Positions 35,791 through 46,923 are shown, counted from the first letter of the stretch. The stretch is DNA of 64,000 nt from Elephas maximus indicus (GCF_024166365.1 NC_064837.1:76813553-76877552); one strand, 5' to 3'. Made by a program: numbers and translations. Notes: generated from the sequence alone by a model not told the origin.

Positions 35791-36686
35791 CCTAAAAAAA
35801 GGAGACAAATGACTGTTTTTTTTAAAATGGATACTGAATTAAATAGTTTTTCAGATGAGTTTGTGTTTTTTGAGTGTAAAAAGGACCACATTTTTGTGAA
35901 TGCCCTGTGTTTTATGTAAAACATAAAATCTGCACTTTAAAAAAATTGCTTGTTGTTATCTTTTAAATAAATATTATATGACAACAAATCACATCATCCT
36001 GCATTCTGTGTAATACCTAGGAGGCACAGTGCTCTAGTGCTTTTATTCTGAGAATTTTCACAGCACTCCTAGCATTATGCAGAGTCCTCAGAGTCATCAG
36101 TATTCTAATTCCAACTATTGAATAAATTTTGCAATATAGAGCCATTGAATATAGTTTTATTAATTTTTCATTTTACTCATTTTCATTGTCATCCTTGTAT
36201 ACTTGGGGCTCAGTACAATTGCATACAATTGCCTTTCTACTAAAATATTCTATAGTTTAAATTTTTAGATTTGGTTTTTTGTTGGTAATTTGGGCAGGAT
36301 TCCCCAAATTTAATTTCACAATAATAATTTTTATTTTAATAAATTATCCTAATTTCTTACGTGAAAAGAGTGAGGCTCAAACAAATTAAATATTATATCC
36401 AAGATTACATACTAATCCAGAGGAATAGTGCAGAAGAGAAATCCTATATAGGGCTCAATAAACCTCAAACTGCTTATGTTAATAAGTAGCTCGGGTTTAT
36501 TAATGTGTGTTTTCCGAACCAATATGTTAGAAACACAGAAGCTGTCATAAAAATGTGGTTACCCATAACCTGTGTGCTCTGGGTACAGTAAGTCAGAATG
36601 AAACGTTGCCATTTGACTTTTTAAAAAGTACATTCTTCTGTGCTTTTTAACTAATCAGGTGACATTGTTGGTCTTTTTTCTAAAGA
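35791..36686. other. Unassigned sequence
   Basis: AT-rich. A weak MIR-like echo at 36360-36440 is too diverged to call. Confidence 0.4.
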
Positions 36687-36895
36687 TGGAGTCCTTGAGT
36701 GGTATAAATGGCTAAGCTCTCCTAATTGAAAGGTTGGCAGTTCCAACCCACCAGAGGTGCCTCGAAAAAAAGGCCTGATGATTTGCTTCCAAAAGGTGAT
36801 ACCCTTGAAAACCCTGTGGAGTCCAGTTCTACTCTGAAACCCGTGGGGTCACCTGGAGTCAGAGTCAGCTTGATGGCATGGGCTTAGTTTAGCTT
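36687..36895 (+). mobile_element. AfroSINE-type SINE
   Basis: Direct copy: 'gagtccttgagtggtataaa' (decayed head), 'ggttggcagttccaaccca' (box-B region), tail 'gtcagcttgatggcatggg'. Confidence 0.88.
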
Positions 36896-37280
36896 TCCAA
36901 AGACAATGGCGTAAAAATAATTTTTTTTCATTATAAAAGTTAGAAAGGAAGACTTTATGGTTGAGTGACAAGCCCCTGAATTTTATTTCAACATCTGGTT
37001 TTATATAGACACTAGTGAAACTGAGACATTTAATTTCTTCAGATTTTTACTCTGCATTAATTCTCCCATGTTTGTTATTATATGACGCTTTCATTATGAC
37101 TCTAAACTTTTTTGTTGTTCTCCAGCGCCACCCCCCCACCCCCCACCCTCCATCCTCAACTCTGCTTCAAAATTTCTGTAACTCATTTACTGAAAAGTCT
37201 AGAGTGCAAGGGAGTGAACTGGGCGGGCCATATTGCCAAGGGAATGGAGGATTGGCAGGAAGTTGGTAGGTTGATAAGAA
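36896..37280. other. Unassigned sequence
   Basis: Only a C-rich run at 37126-37150 stands out. Confidence 0.4.
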
Positions 37281-37438
37281 CCAAAAACTAAACCCAAAAC
37301 CCAAACCCATTGCTTTCAAGTGGATTCCAACTCCTAGCCACCTTATAGGACAGAGTAGAACTACCCCACAGGGTTTCCAGGGAGCGGCTGGTGGGTTTGA
37401 ACTGCCGTAGCTCTTAACCACTGTGCCACCAGGGAGCC
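37281..37438 (-). mobile_element. AfroSINE-type SINE upstream of MOS
   Basis: Reverse copy with '(ccaaa)n'-like tail complement and 'ccactgtgccaccagggagc' at the head. Probable TSD GTTGATAAGAA / GTTGGTGAGAA (9 of 11). It is the nearest retroposon upstream of MOS, ~670 bp from the start codon. Confidence 0.88.
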
Positions 37439-38103
37439 ACGTTGGTGAGAAGTCTTGCTAATTTGCTGTATAAACTGAACGGAGTGTGGGTGCGGCTTCC
37501 TTTCCCCATGAACTCAGGAGGTGTGTGTTTTGACCTGTGTCCCGATGAATGTTGCACCTAATATCCCCATATTTGGTTAAACAAACGTTTGCTGTTTGTA
37601 TTTCAACTCTTTCTGCCAATAACTGCTGGAAGTTATTTACCGCAGCTGGAGAGAAGCACTGACAATCTGCAAAGTGTGAAATCATTCCATTTTATTGGTG
37701 TGGTCTCTTTAGGACTGATAATGTTCAGAGAAGGAGAATTGCCAAAAGTCCATTTTATTATAATAAAAAAAATAGTGTCAAAGCTGGGTGAGTCAAAGGA
37801 CAATGCAGTGCCCTTTAGACGGTGAACTTGATGTAGTGAGAGCTTGTTTTTGTTAGAAACCACCGTATTTAGGGGAAATGCTTTCATCTGAAAGCGATTG
37901 CTGTACTTCCTTCAACCCCCGTCTCCCTCGCCCCATCTGATGAAAGTCCTTGCTGAGTAGCATCTCAGACGTGGCTCGTTTGGAGAAAATGCGGCAAGAG
38001 GGTAATAAGGCTTCGGTGGGCGAAGGGCTGTTAGTCATGCGTCCTAACGCGCGCAGTTTTTCTTTTTCCTTTCCTTGAGTATTGGCTCCACCTGGAGAGT
38101 GCT
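37439..38103 (+). promoter_or_regulatory. MOS: MOS upstream region
   Basis: Repeat-free interval ahead of the MOS start. No TATA box is visible close to the gene. Seen near the start codon: a pyrimidine-rich run (38057-38078), an inverted CCAAT (ATTGG, 38081-38085) and an E-box CACCTG (38089-38094), 10 bp before the ATG. Whether these act as the oocyte promoter or lie in the 5' UTR cannot be decided from sequence. MOS in other mammals is transcribed in germ cells from a compact TATA-less promoter. Confidence 0.4.
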
Positions 38104-39138
38104 ATGCCCTCGCCCCTGTCTGTGCGCCGTGTCCTCCCGGGCGAGTTGTCTCCCTCTGGGGACTCGCGGCCCTGCAGCAGCCCCTGCGAGCGCCCAGGGC
38201 GGCGGGGACAGCGCGTCCTGGGTGGCACCCCTCCCAGGGCACCTCGGCTGCCCCGCCGCCTGGCCTGGTGCTCCATCGACTGGGAACAGGTGCGCTTCCT
38301 GCAAAGGCTGGGCGCTGGAGGCTTTGGCTCGGTCTACAAGGCCACTTACCATGGGCTTCCCGTGGCCATAAAACAAGTGAACAAGAGCACCAAGAACCGA
38401 CTGGCGTCGCAGCGAAGCTTTTGGGCTGAGCTCAACATAGCCAGGCTCCACCACGACAACATCGTGCGGGTGGTAGCTGCCAGTACGCGCACGCCCGCGG
38501 GTTTTAATAGTCTAGGCACCATCGTCATGGAGTTCGGGGGCAACACCACTTTACACCAACTCATCTACGGGGCTACCGGCCTCCCCGAGGAGCCTTCCTG
38601 CTCTGCTGGAGGGCTGTTAAGTCTGACAAAGTGTCTCAAGTATTCCCTCGATGTTGTGAAGGGCCTGATGTTCCTTCACTCACAAAGCATCGTGCACTTG
38701 GACCTGAAACCAGCGAACATTCTGATCAGCGAACAGGACGTCTGCAAAATTGGGGACTTTGGTTGCTCGCAGAGGCTGGAAGGTCTGCTAGGCTTCCACG
38801 CTCCTCACCACCTAGGCGGTACCTACACCCACCGCGCCCCAGAGCTCCTGAAAGGAGAGACCATAACTCCCAAAGCTGACATCTATTCTTTTGCCATAAC
38901 TCTCTGGCAGATGACGACCAAGGAGGTGCCTTACTCAGGGGAGCGACAGTATGTGCTCTATGCTGTTGTGGCCCACAACCTTCGCCCATCTCTCTCAGTG
39001 GCTGTCTTCACGGACTCTGTCCTGGGCCAAAGGCTTGAGAAGATCATCCAGAGCTGCTGGGGAGCCAGTACTTCCCAGAGGCCAAATGCAGAGCTTCTCT
39101 TTGTTGACCTTAACTCTTTAAAATCTGAGTTCTGCTGA
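38104..39138 (+). CDS. MOS: MOS Ser/Thr protein kinase
   Basis: Single-exon, 344-codon ORF for the germ-cell kinase that phosphorylates MEK1 and so drives ERK signalling in oocyte maturation and cytostatic-factor arrest. Motifs: 'MPSP' N-terminus (Pro2 and Ser3 are known to govern Mos stability), glycine loop GAGGFG 70-75, VAIK lysine K90, helix-C glutamate E109, catalytic loop HLDLKPAN 198-205 with D200, DFG 218-220, APE 245-247, D259 in helix F and SQRP 324-327. All catalytic residues are present. As in other MOS proteins, HRD is replaced by HLD. The start is chosen for the MOS-type N-terminus; its context is G at -3. Length is two codons under my memory of human MOS. GC-rich against AT-rich flanks. 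Confidence 0.98.
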   Translation: MPSPLSVRRVLPGELSPSGDSRPCSSPCERPGRRGQRVLGGTPPRAPRLPRRLAWCSIDWEQVRFLQRLGAGGFGSVYKATYHGLPVAIKQVNKSTKNRLASQRSFWAELNIARLHHDNIVRVVAASTRTPAGFNSLGTIVMEFGGNTTLHQLIYGATGLPEEPSCSAGGLLSLTKCLKYSLDVVKGLMFLHSQSIVHLDLKPANILISEQDVCKIGDFGCSQRLEGLLGFHAPHHLGGTYTHRAPELLKGETITPKADIYSFAITLWQMTTKEVPYSGERQYVLYAVVAHNLRPSLSVAVFTDSVLGQRLEKIIQSCWGASTSQRPNAELLFVDLNSLKSEFC

Positions 39139-39260
39139 CTTTAAGCCTGTGTCAGGTATGCTTTTCCTTGTTTCTATTCGTTTTTAAAGAACTGGAGATG
39201 TAGAAGAAAACCTATGTATAGGATGGACTTTTGGAAAATAAAGTTACTTAAAACCTCCTT
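39139..39260 (+). promoter_or_regulatory. MOS: MOS 3' UTR with poly(A) signal
   Basis: Canonical AATAAA at 39237-39242, ~100 bp after the stop. A U-rich TTTTTAAAGA at 39181-39190 lies ~50 bp upstream. It is close to, but not identical with, the cytoplasmic polyadenylation elements known to control mos mRNA translation in oocytes. Confidence 0.6.
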
Positions 39261-40369
39261 TAGTCTCAAGTGATTTTTTTTAAGACAAAGTCCTGAGCTA
39301 AAAACCTAGTACTTGTCTTAGTACTGTTGATAACTAACCCTTTTCCTTTACATAGCTGTAGGCTTTGCTTCCCACAGCTAGTGTTTAACAGTTCCATACT
39401 ATTGCCTTTTCCCAAATGTTCTATTGAAAAAACCAATTTGTCCAAACAGAACTAAACTGTGGAATTGCCAATTTTTTTCTATAAATTTAAATAATAATTC
39501 AAATCACATAAATTCAAACTATTTGCAGGTTACTTGGTTCCATGTCAAATCAGTAAAAAAAAAAAAAAAAAAAAAATTCCTGTGCCTTCCCACAAAAAAA
39601 AAATTCTTCACACGTAAGATTTACAAACTGAGATAAAATTATTTTTAAAAAGAATAAACATTAAATGATTTGTGATATTTTGAACCTGTGATTTTTTTTT
39701 TTGAACATGTGCATTGCCGTGAGTAAAATCGTTTTCTAAAATGCTTCTGAACTGAGTGTCTTTTGCCTGGTGTTTGGACTCAGAAATAAATGACACAACA
39801 AAGGGTGATTATATGATGCGGTGGGGGAGACAACCCTAAAGAATAGTAAAATTTAACATTTGGACAGAGGAGAACAGGCAAGGAGAGCCAGATAGCCAAT
39901 TATAGAAGTAAAGGCAACGGCTGCTGGCACATAAGTCCCTAAAAGAATGAGGTGAGTGGAATCTTGTCATCAGGGCAACTCTGAACTTCCGCTTGGCAGC
40001 AGCAACCTCACTGAGCAGTAGAGGGAAAGGCCATTGTGGAGGACGGGGTAGTTCACGGCACGCGCCGGAAGGAAGCCGAGGCTCTGCGTGGGCTGCTGGG
40101 GCAGCAGGAGATGTAGACGCTCGAAAAAGTGGTAACACACACACACAAGTTTTCAATGGTTAGTTTTGTTTTAGAATGAAGGAAATGAATTTTTGTGGAG
40201 GAAGCCAGAGGGGACAAAGATAATTGATAAAGTTTTAAAAATTTGTAAAGAGATGAAACATAGAATCTGGGGAAAGGGGTGCTAGCCTCAAAGAGAAAGA
40301 GCGTCTCTTCTTGGGGTGGGAGCTGAGGAGTGTAGGACGGCCGCCACCGTAGGTCAGTTTAGGCCCGAA
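39261..40369. other. Unassigned sequence downstream of MOS
   Basis: Contains long A runs (39556-39577, 39593-39602). No repeat family or gene was recognised. A slightly GC-richer stretch at 39985-40125 has no supported function. Confidence 0.45.
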
Positions 40370-40572
40370 ACCAACCAAGCCAGTTGCTGTGGCGTCAATT
40401 CCGACTCATGGTGACGCCATGTGTTGCAGAGTGGGACTGCTTCATAGGGTTTTCAAGCCTGTGACCTTTTGGAAGCAGATCGTCAGGTCTTCTGAGGTGC
40501 CTTTGGGTGGGTTCAAACCTCCAATCTTTGGGTTAATAATCTAGTGCTTAATCATTTGCACCAGGGTTGCCA
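40370..40572 (-). mobile_element. AfroSINE-type SINE (older variant)
   Basis: Reverse copy: 'gttgctgtggcgtcaattcc', 'gtgttgcagagtgggactgc', ending 'aatcatttgcaccagggt'. Confidence 0.88.
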
Positions 40573-40689
40573 TAGACACATTTACACAGAGGGGAAAAGA
40601 AGGTTGATGAAGTTCACGTCTGTGGGCTTCTATTTGTTAAGAGTGGTTGAGGAAGGGAATCTCAGAGTGAGAGCATGCTTTAGTTCAGG

Positions 40690-40935
40690 ACCTAGAACCA
40701 GTTCGGTCCAGTTAGAACATCTGCTGAGAATTTGCACTCCTAACAAGTTCCCTGCTAAGAATTTGCATTTCCACCATCCCAAATATACTGAATCCGAATC
40801 TAAAGTTTAACAAGATCCCCAGGTGATCCTTATGTATATGTTCCTGGGAACTTGTTAGAAATGCAAACTCCCAGCAGGGAACTTATTAGAAATGCAAGTT
40901 TTTACCAGGGGTTCAAACCAGAAGAACGGTTGGAA
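40690..40935. mobile_element. MER5-like hAT relic
   Basis: 'cctgggaacttgttagaaat' followed by 'gcaaactccca' and the upstream 'aagatccccaggtgatcct' are typical MER5 wording. The segments are repeated and rearranged (the 'acttgttagaaatgcaa' phrase recurs as 'acttattagaaatgcaa'), so this is a decayed or duplicated copy. Confidence 0.6.
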
Positions 40936-41800
40936 GCCCTGGTTTATACCTGTTTCTGGAGGAAGCAAAAGGAAGCTGCCTATGGACATATGAAAATATT
41001 AAGTGTTGCTAACTCTGCCAATAAACTTGGGAAACCAACTGTTTATTGATAGATAAACTGATAGATCCCTCCACTGTCCATTGCAGTAGTAGGAGTTCAT
41101 GTTGGTAAGTTTAAAATACAATAGATCAGTTTTGTTCCATCAGGTGTGTTAAAATGTGATTCTAACTAAGCTGAATGCCTGATTAACAGACTGCCAGTGA
41201 GCTGCAGGATTACAAGATGGCCCTGTTAAGAGCGTTTAAATCCGGAATTGACTTTCAGGCTCAACACGGCCACAGCTTGGATTTAAATATCTTCCCTTCT
41301 CCTGGGAGCCATACAGAATGACAGGCAAACAGAGAGGAAGAAACACTGTGAACTCTATTAGCGGTGGAACTAGGAGATGCAGAAAATGCACAAACTCCGC
41401 AAAGTATGCAGTGACCCTGAAGCCTACAGAGTCTGTAGGAAATAAGTGCCGGGAGCAGTCGGGGCAGCTTAGGATAAGACTGAGGGACCACTCATTGGCA
41501 TTCCAGAAAAACTTGTCATAATTAGATACTCTGAAGGACAGGAGTCAGCTGTGAAATGCCAGTGTTGTAGAAGGAACTCCTGAGAGCAGGCTGATGTCAG
41601 AGCTGAGCTTACAAGAGCTGGTAGAGAAACAAGGAACAGGAAGTGCCAACGAAGGTCCAGTCATGCAGAAGTCAGAAAGAGGCTGCAAAAGATGCGGGGG
41701 TCATCCCGAAGGGTGCTGTTAGGGAAGACAAGATGGCAGCAGAAGCCCTCCAGAGCCCACTTTGTTTAGGAGAAATAAAAGGTGTGGCTGCATGGACAAT
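40936..41800. other. Unassigned sequence
   Basis: No recognised repeat or gene. Overlapping frames on both strands at 41261-41521 look like chance. Confidence 0.4.
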
Positions 41801-41930
41801 GCTGCTTTGAATGCATGTCCCTCTCTACATTCCTGCCAATAATCCAATCTATCTCGTCAGGCTTCAGGAGCCTAATGCGGGAGACTGGATTATTGGCAGG
41901 ACTGTGGAGAGTGACACACACACTCAAAGT
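41801..41930. repeat. Long near-palindrome (hairpin)
   Basis: Arms 41821-41850 and 41882-41911 are inverted complements at 27 of 30 positions, including an uninterrupted 'TCCTGCCAATAATCCA' pairing with 'TGGATTATTGGCAGGA'. The inner arms (41851-41863 / 41869-41881) pair partly around a 5-base loop at 41864-41868. Weaker pairing continues outward, with CTTTGA at 41805-41810 opposite TCAAAG. No ORF. It could be a palindromic DNA-transposon relic or a hairpin RNA. Confidence 0.9.
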
Positions 41931-42089
41931 GGTGCAGTAGACCACCGTCTTTGAGCAGGGTAATGCTGTTTCCTGTTCAGGATAAAATCTCACGGGAAAG
42001 AGCTTAGGTTGCTATACAACACTTTCGCTGCCCTTGTTTCCCTCTGCCATGACTGAACTGTTTCAAATTGGTTAAAAGCCCTGAACCAT

Positions 42090-43595
42090 TTTGTTCCCAC
42101 TAGGATGGCTAAGACAAAAAAGAGAAAATAACAAATGTTGGTGAGGATGTGGGGAAATTGGAACCCTTAGTCATTGCTGGTGGGAATACAAAATGATGCA
42201 GCCACTGTGGAAAACAGTATGGTGGTACCTCAAAAAACTACAAATAGAACTACCATATGACTCAGCATTTCCACTCCTAGATATATGCCCCAAAGACTTG
42301 AAAGCAGAGACTAAAAGAGACTTTTATACCAATGTTCATTGCAGCACCATTCACAATAGGCAAAAGGTGGAAACAACCTAAATGCCCATCAACAGATCAA
42401 CGCATAAACAAAATATGGTACATACATCCAATGGAACTCTACTGAGCTGATGGCAGAAATGAAGTCTTGATACAGGCTACGTATGGACGCAGCTTGAGGA
42501 CATTATGCTGACTGAAATAAGTCAATCACAAAAGGGCAAATACTGTATAACCTCACTTATATAAAAAGACAAGTAAAGGCAAATGTACAGAGACCAAAGT
42601 TTATTAATGGTTACTAGGAATGGGAGGGAGGGAGAAAAGGGGGGTTAAAGGTGATGAAAATACCACATTGATTAAGGGTAGGGTTGCAGAGCTATTATTA
42701 TAATTGCTGTCAATAAATTGAATACCTGTAAAAAGTTGAATTGGCAAAAGTTGTGTGATAGATATTTACAACATCAACAAAGACAAAAAAAAGAGTAGCT
42801 GTTGAGGCTGCTCATGTACAACCAAACACCTCATGGGATTTGGTTATTGGTTTGAAGGTTTAGGGTCATGGTTTCATGGGACATCTCAGTTAGTTGGCCT
42901 AATATTGTGTTTAGAGCTTCTGTTCTACTTCTTAGTTCATTCATATTCCTAGGTCTTAAAAGCTTGCAAGCAGCCATCCAAGGCATAGCAATTGGTCTCT
43001 ATTCATCTTAGCAACAGAGGAAGGAGAGTCAAGAACAGGAGGAGAATATGGAATGTGTGGCTAATTGCCTCTATGAACAACTGCCTCCTTTGCCATAACA
43101 CCAGAAGAACTGGATGGTGTCTGGCTACCATTAGTGAACATTTTGATCAAAGATTCCATAGAAGAATCCTGACCAAAAGGGGGAAAATGCAGAACAGACT
43201 TTGAAAATCTCATAGAATCCAAAATTTCTGGAACCAGGGAGGCTGTATGAACCCCTGAAAATATTGCCCTGAGATCATCTTGAAACCTTAAACCAAAAAT
43301 ACCCTCTGAAGTCATCTTAAAACTGAACAATAGTTTAACTAGTAAAAAAGATCCTTACTTGAGCATTATGCTGTTTTAAGAATTATCTATATGGGATCAA
43401 AGTGACAACAGCAACTCCAAAGATTAGATAGGAGCCTTAGGGGACAGTGAGTTTATGTTAATGAGGGAAGAACAATTCAGAAAATAGTTACACAACTCAA
43501 AGAATGTAATCAAAGTCACTAAATTGTACAGGAGGAAACTGTCGAATTGATGTATGTTTTTACTCAACAACAAAAACAATATAAATAAAATTTAG
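42090..43595 (+). mobile_element. 5'-truncated L1 with older-type 3' UTR
   Basis: It begins in the ORF2 C-terminal region ('gttggtgaggatgtgggga', 'ctccactcctagatatatgc'-like text) and continues through the 3' UTR ('gttactaggaatgggaggga', 'gttgaattggcaaaagttgt') to an A-rich end near 43595. Confidence 0.9.
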
Positions 43596-43684
43596 GAAAT
43601 AATAATAAAGTTGATATACATGTTCTCATAAAAATAAAAAGCTTTCTTCTATAAAAGATGGTCTCTTTTAAAAAGGATGGACAA

Positions 43685-44350
43685 AGGTATACCAAGCAAA
43701 TGCAAACCAAAGGCAGGGTTCACAATTTTATTAAAAGATAAAATGAAATTTAAACCAAAGAAAGACACTTAGTAATGGACCACATCTACCATAGCCTCCA
43801 CCAGACTGAGTCCAATACAGCTAGATGATGTCCTGCTACCACCACTGACTGCTCTGATGGGAATCGCAATAGAGGGTCCCAGACAGAACTAGAGGAATGT
43901 AGAACAAAATTCTAACTCACAGAAAAAGATCAGACTTACTGGCCTGACAGGGACTGGAGAAACCTCGAGACTATGGCCTTCAGACACGCTTTAACTCAGT
44001 AATGAAGTTCACCCTTCAGCCAAAGATTACAAAAGCCCATTGCTGTCAAGTCAGTTCTGACTCACAGAGACCCTATAGGACAGGGTAGAGCTGACCCATA
44101 GAGTTGCAAGCCAAAGATTAGACAGGCCCATAAAAAAAAAAAAAAAATGAGACTAAAGGTACATGACAGCCCAGGGGCAAGGACTAGACAGCAGGAGGGG
44201 ACAGGAAAGCTGGTAACAGGGAACCCAAGTTCTAGAAGGGAGAGTGTAGACATGTTGCGGTGTTGTTAACCAATGTCATAAAACAATATGTGTACTGTTT
44301 AACGAGATGCTAGTTTGTTCTGTAAACCTTCATCTAAAGTACAATTAAAA
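43685..44350 (+). mobile_element. L1 with large internal deletion
   Basis: 43685-43765 resembles ORF2 endonuclease-region text (compare 54060-54130). It then jumps directly into the 3' UTR ('cactgactgctctgatggga') at ~43765, with shared 'accaaag' at the joint. It ends 'catctaaagtacaatt' with A's at ~44350. A short SINE (44030-44108) lies within. Confidence 0.72.
44030..44108 (-). mobile_element. 5'-truncated AfroSINE in L1 3' UTR
   Basis: Only 79 bp: the tail-side body ('gtcaagtcagttctgactca'). Perfect 12-bp TSD AGCCAAAGATTA at 44018-44029 and 44109-44120. Confidence 0.95.
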
Positions 44351-45272
44351 AAATGATACTTAATGTTAAAGGATACAATTCACAATAAAGAAATAAATTT
44401 ATGAACCAAATACCATAGTAACATTTTTCATAAGCCATTAATAATAAGCATTATAGGGACAAATAGAAACACTTTTTATAGAAGAATATAATTTACTCCT
44501 CTCAGTCCAAAACAGATTAGATGGACACAAAATAAGAGATGATGTGGAAGAGTTTGACAAAATAGTAGGATACATCTGATTGTTACACATAGAGCATTTA
44601 AGACACTAAGAAATACATACAGCTTCTTTTCAAACACCTGTAGAAATTGATCTATTATGCCATGAAGAAAACCTTAAACTCCAAAAACTAAAAAGAGGAG
44701 AGAAAAATAAAATAGACATTAAAAACAAAATTAGAAAACAAAACAAATACCCTTATCTGGATATTGAAAAACTCTTAAGCAACCATTATGTGTCAAAAGG
44801 AAATATTAATCTGTAGAGAACAACAATAATGTGAACACTTATACTAGATAAAACATAGGATAAAAATAAAATAGAAAAAAGTCATACCTTCAAAAACTAA
44901 CATGACTAAACAAAAGAATGAAGGCAAATGAATTAAGCACGAATCAAAGTTACAAAAAGAAAAAATAAACTGAGGACAAATAGGAAGACATTTAAAAATA
45001 TGGGAATTAAAACAGAAGTAACGAGTTAAACAAAAAAAAAAGTAGAAAAAGTTAACTAATTAAAATAGTTTATCGAATACAAATCACAAGTTAACCTAAA
45101 AGAAATAAAAGCACATACACATAAAATCAGAAATAAAGAGAAAATAATGATCAAAATTGGGAAAATGTTTAATTTTTTAAGGACAACTTTGCACAACTTT
45201 ATAGAATGGACATAGATGTATGGGTATGCAGGACACACATATAGTCCTAGCTCCGTCCCTCTGTCCTTTAAG
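44351..45272. other. Unassigned AT-rich sequence
   Basis: Very A-rich, possibly decayed L1, but no stretch is clear enough to call. Confidence 0.35.
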
Positions 45273-45399
45273 CAAGGAGCCCTGGTGGTGCAGTGGTTGA
45301 GAGCTTGGCTGCTAACTGAAAGGAGGGCAACTCAAATCCGCTCAGAGGGCAGTGTATTTGGGTGCTTTTTTGTTGTTTTTTTTTTTTTTTTTTTTTTTG
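45273..45399 (+). mobile_element. AfroSINE-type SINE, head plus T tail
   Basis: An unusually clean tRNA-like head ('gagccctggtggtgcagtgg', 'gagcttggctgctaactgaa'), then most of the body is missing and the element ends in a ~22-base T run. Possible internal deletion. Confidence 0.88.
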
Positions 45400-45970
45400 G
45401 TCATTTGAGTGGGCTTAAAGTAAAACTTAGCACCAGATTTTAATTTTTGAACTCTGAACTTTTAGTTTCTGGATTCTGAATTATCCACGGAAAGAAACTA
45501 GGCTGATTCCAGAGCAGGGAGAAGGATACAAAATGAACCTAGGACATGCCTTCAAATAAGGACGTGCTCAAGGAATCATAGTCTTATGTCAAAAAGACCC
45601 AGCAGCCAACTTGAAAGATCTCTCACTGGTTAAATGTGAGACGATTTGAGCATCAAAATAATTAATGATAGCAAGTAAAATAGGAATAAATAGCTGTGTC
45701 AATAAAATAGGAGTCCATTAACCCATACTGATATAAATAAATAAAGCAGGTAGAAAGGACAATTCTACAATACCAAATACTTATTAATTGTCCTGACAGT
45801 GGAGAAGCCCTGTCGATGTTATGTTACAAGGGATGTAGATATATACACAAATAGATATCTTAATCAAGTTAGTAGCACCAGAAATGGAAAACTGGCATTG
45901 TGTGCCTCCTAATATGATGCACTAAGAAGAACATAGAATCACTTCTGTGGTAGTCCTGCCAAAGATGTGT
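45400..45970. other. Unassigned sequence
   Basis: Nothing recognised. Confidence 0.4.
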
Positions 45971-46174
45971 AACAGGTTGCCATTGAGTCAATTCTGACTC
46001 ATGGCAACCCCATGCGTGTGTGAGTAGAACTGTGCTGCATAGGGTTTTCAACGTGCCAATTTTGTGGACGTAGATCAACAGGCCTTTCTTCTGAGGTGCC
46101 TCAGGGTGAATTCCAACTGCCAACCTTTCAGTTAGTAGCCTAGTGCTTACCAATTGGTGCCACCCAGGGACTTT
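45971..46174 (-). mobile_element. AfroSINE-type SINE (older variant)
   Basis: Reverse copy from 'aggttgccattgagtcaatt' to 'ggtgccacccagggact'. Confidence 0.9.
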
Positions 46175-46315
46175 TGAAATATATATAAAAAAATAATAAT
46201 AATCATGAGGAAACAAGATACACTTCAAACTGGCCTGTATACTTCAAAAAAATTGTCAAGGTTATGAGAGACATGGAAAGAATGAGGAGCTGTTCCATAT
46301 TGAAGGAGATGATGA

Positions 46316-46800
46316 CTTGTCACAGCTGACCCAGGAATCCTACTCCTAGGTAGACCCTCCAAAGTATTGAAAGCAAGGGCTCAAACAGATACATGTATAT
46401 ACCAATGTTCATTGTAGCACTATTCACAATGGCCAAAAAAATGAAGACAACCATAATGCCCATCAACGGATGAATGGAAAAACAAATACTGGTACATACG
46501 TACAATGGAATATTATTCAGCCATGAAAAGGGGTTAAGTTCTGATGTCTACAATGTGGATGAACCTCAAAAACTTTGTGCTAAGTAATGGTAAGGAGTCA
46601 GACACAAAAAGCCACACATTGTATGTTTCTATTTATATGGAATATCCAGAACAGGTAAATCCATAGAAACAAAAAAGCAGATAGGTAGTTGTCAGGGAGG
46701 GGAGAAGAGGAAATAGGGAGAAACTGCTTAATGAGTTTTTATTTTGAAGTGATGGAAATAAAACAACTCCAGTTTAAAATATATAAAACCAGTAGTTTTA
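46316..46800 (+). mobile_element. L1 3' end fragment
   Basis: ORF2 C-terminal wording ('cccaggaatcctactcctag', 'aatggaatattattcagcca') followed by 'ggaatatccagaacaggtaa', typical of an older L1 end. Confidence 0.85.
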
Positions 46801-46923
46801 TTTTGGAACCAGATAAGCTGACTCCGAAATTTATATAGAAAATAAAGAAACAAAAATAACACAGGAAAACTAAGAAAAGGAGATAAAAGGTAGCACTCCC
46901 CTTGTCAGATTTTAGCATGTATT

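Noticed and set aside
36360..36440. MIR-like fragment
   Set aside because: Too diverged to separate from chance by eye.
38031..38564. Several ORFs on both strands overlapping MOS
   Set aside because: They are shadows of the GC-rich MOS coding sequence in other frames.
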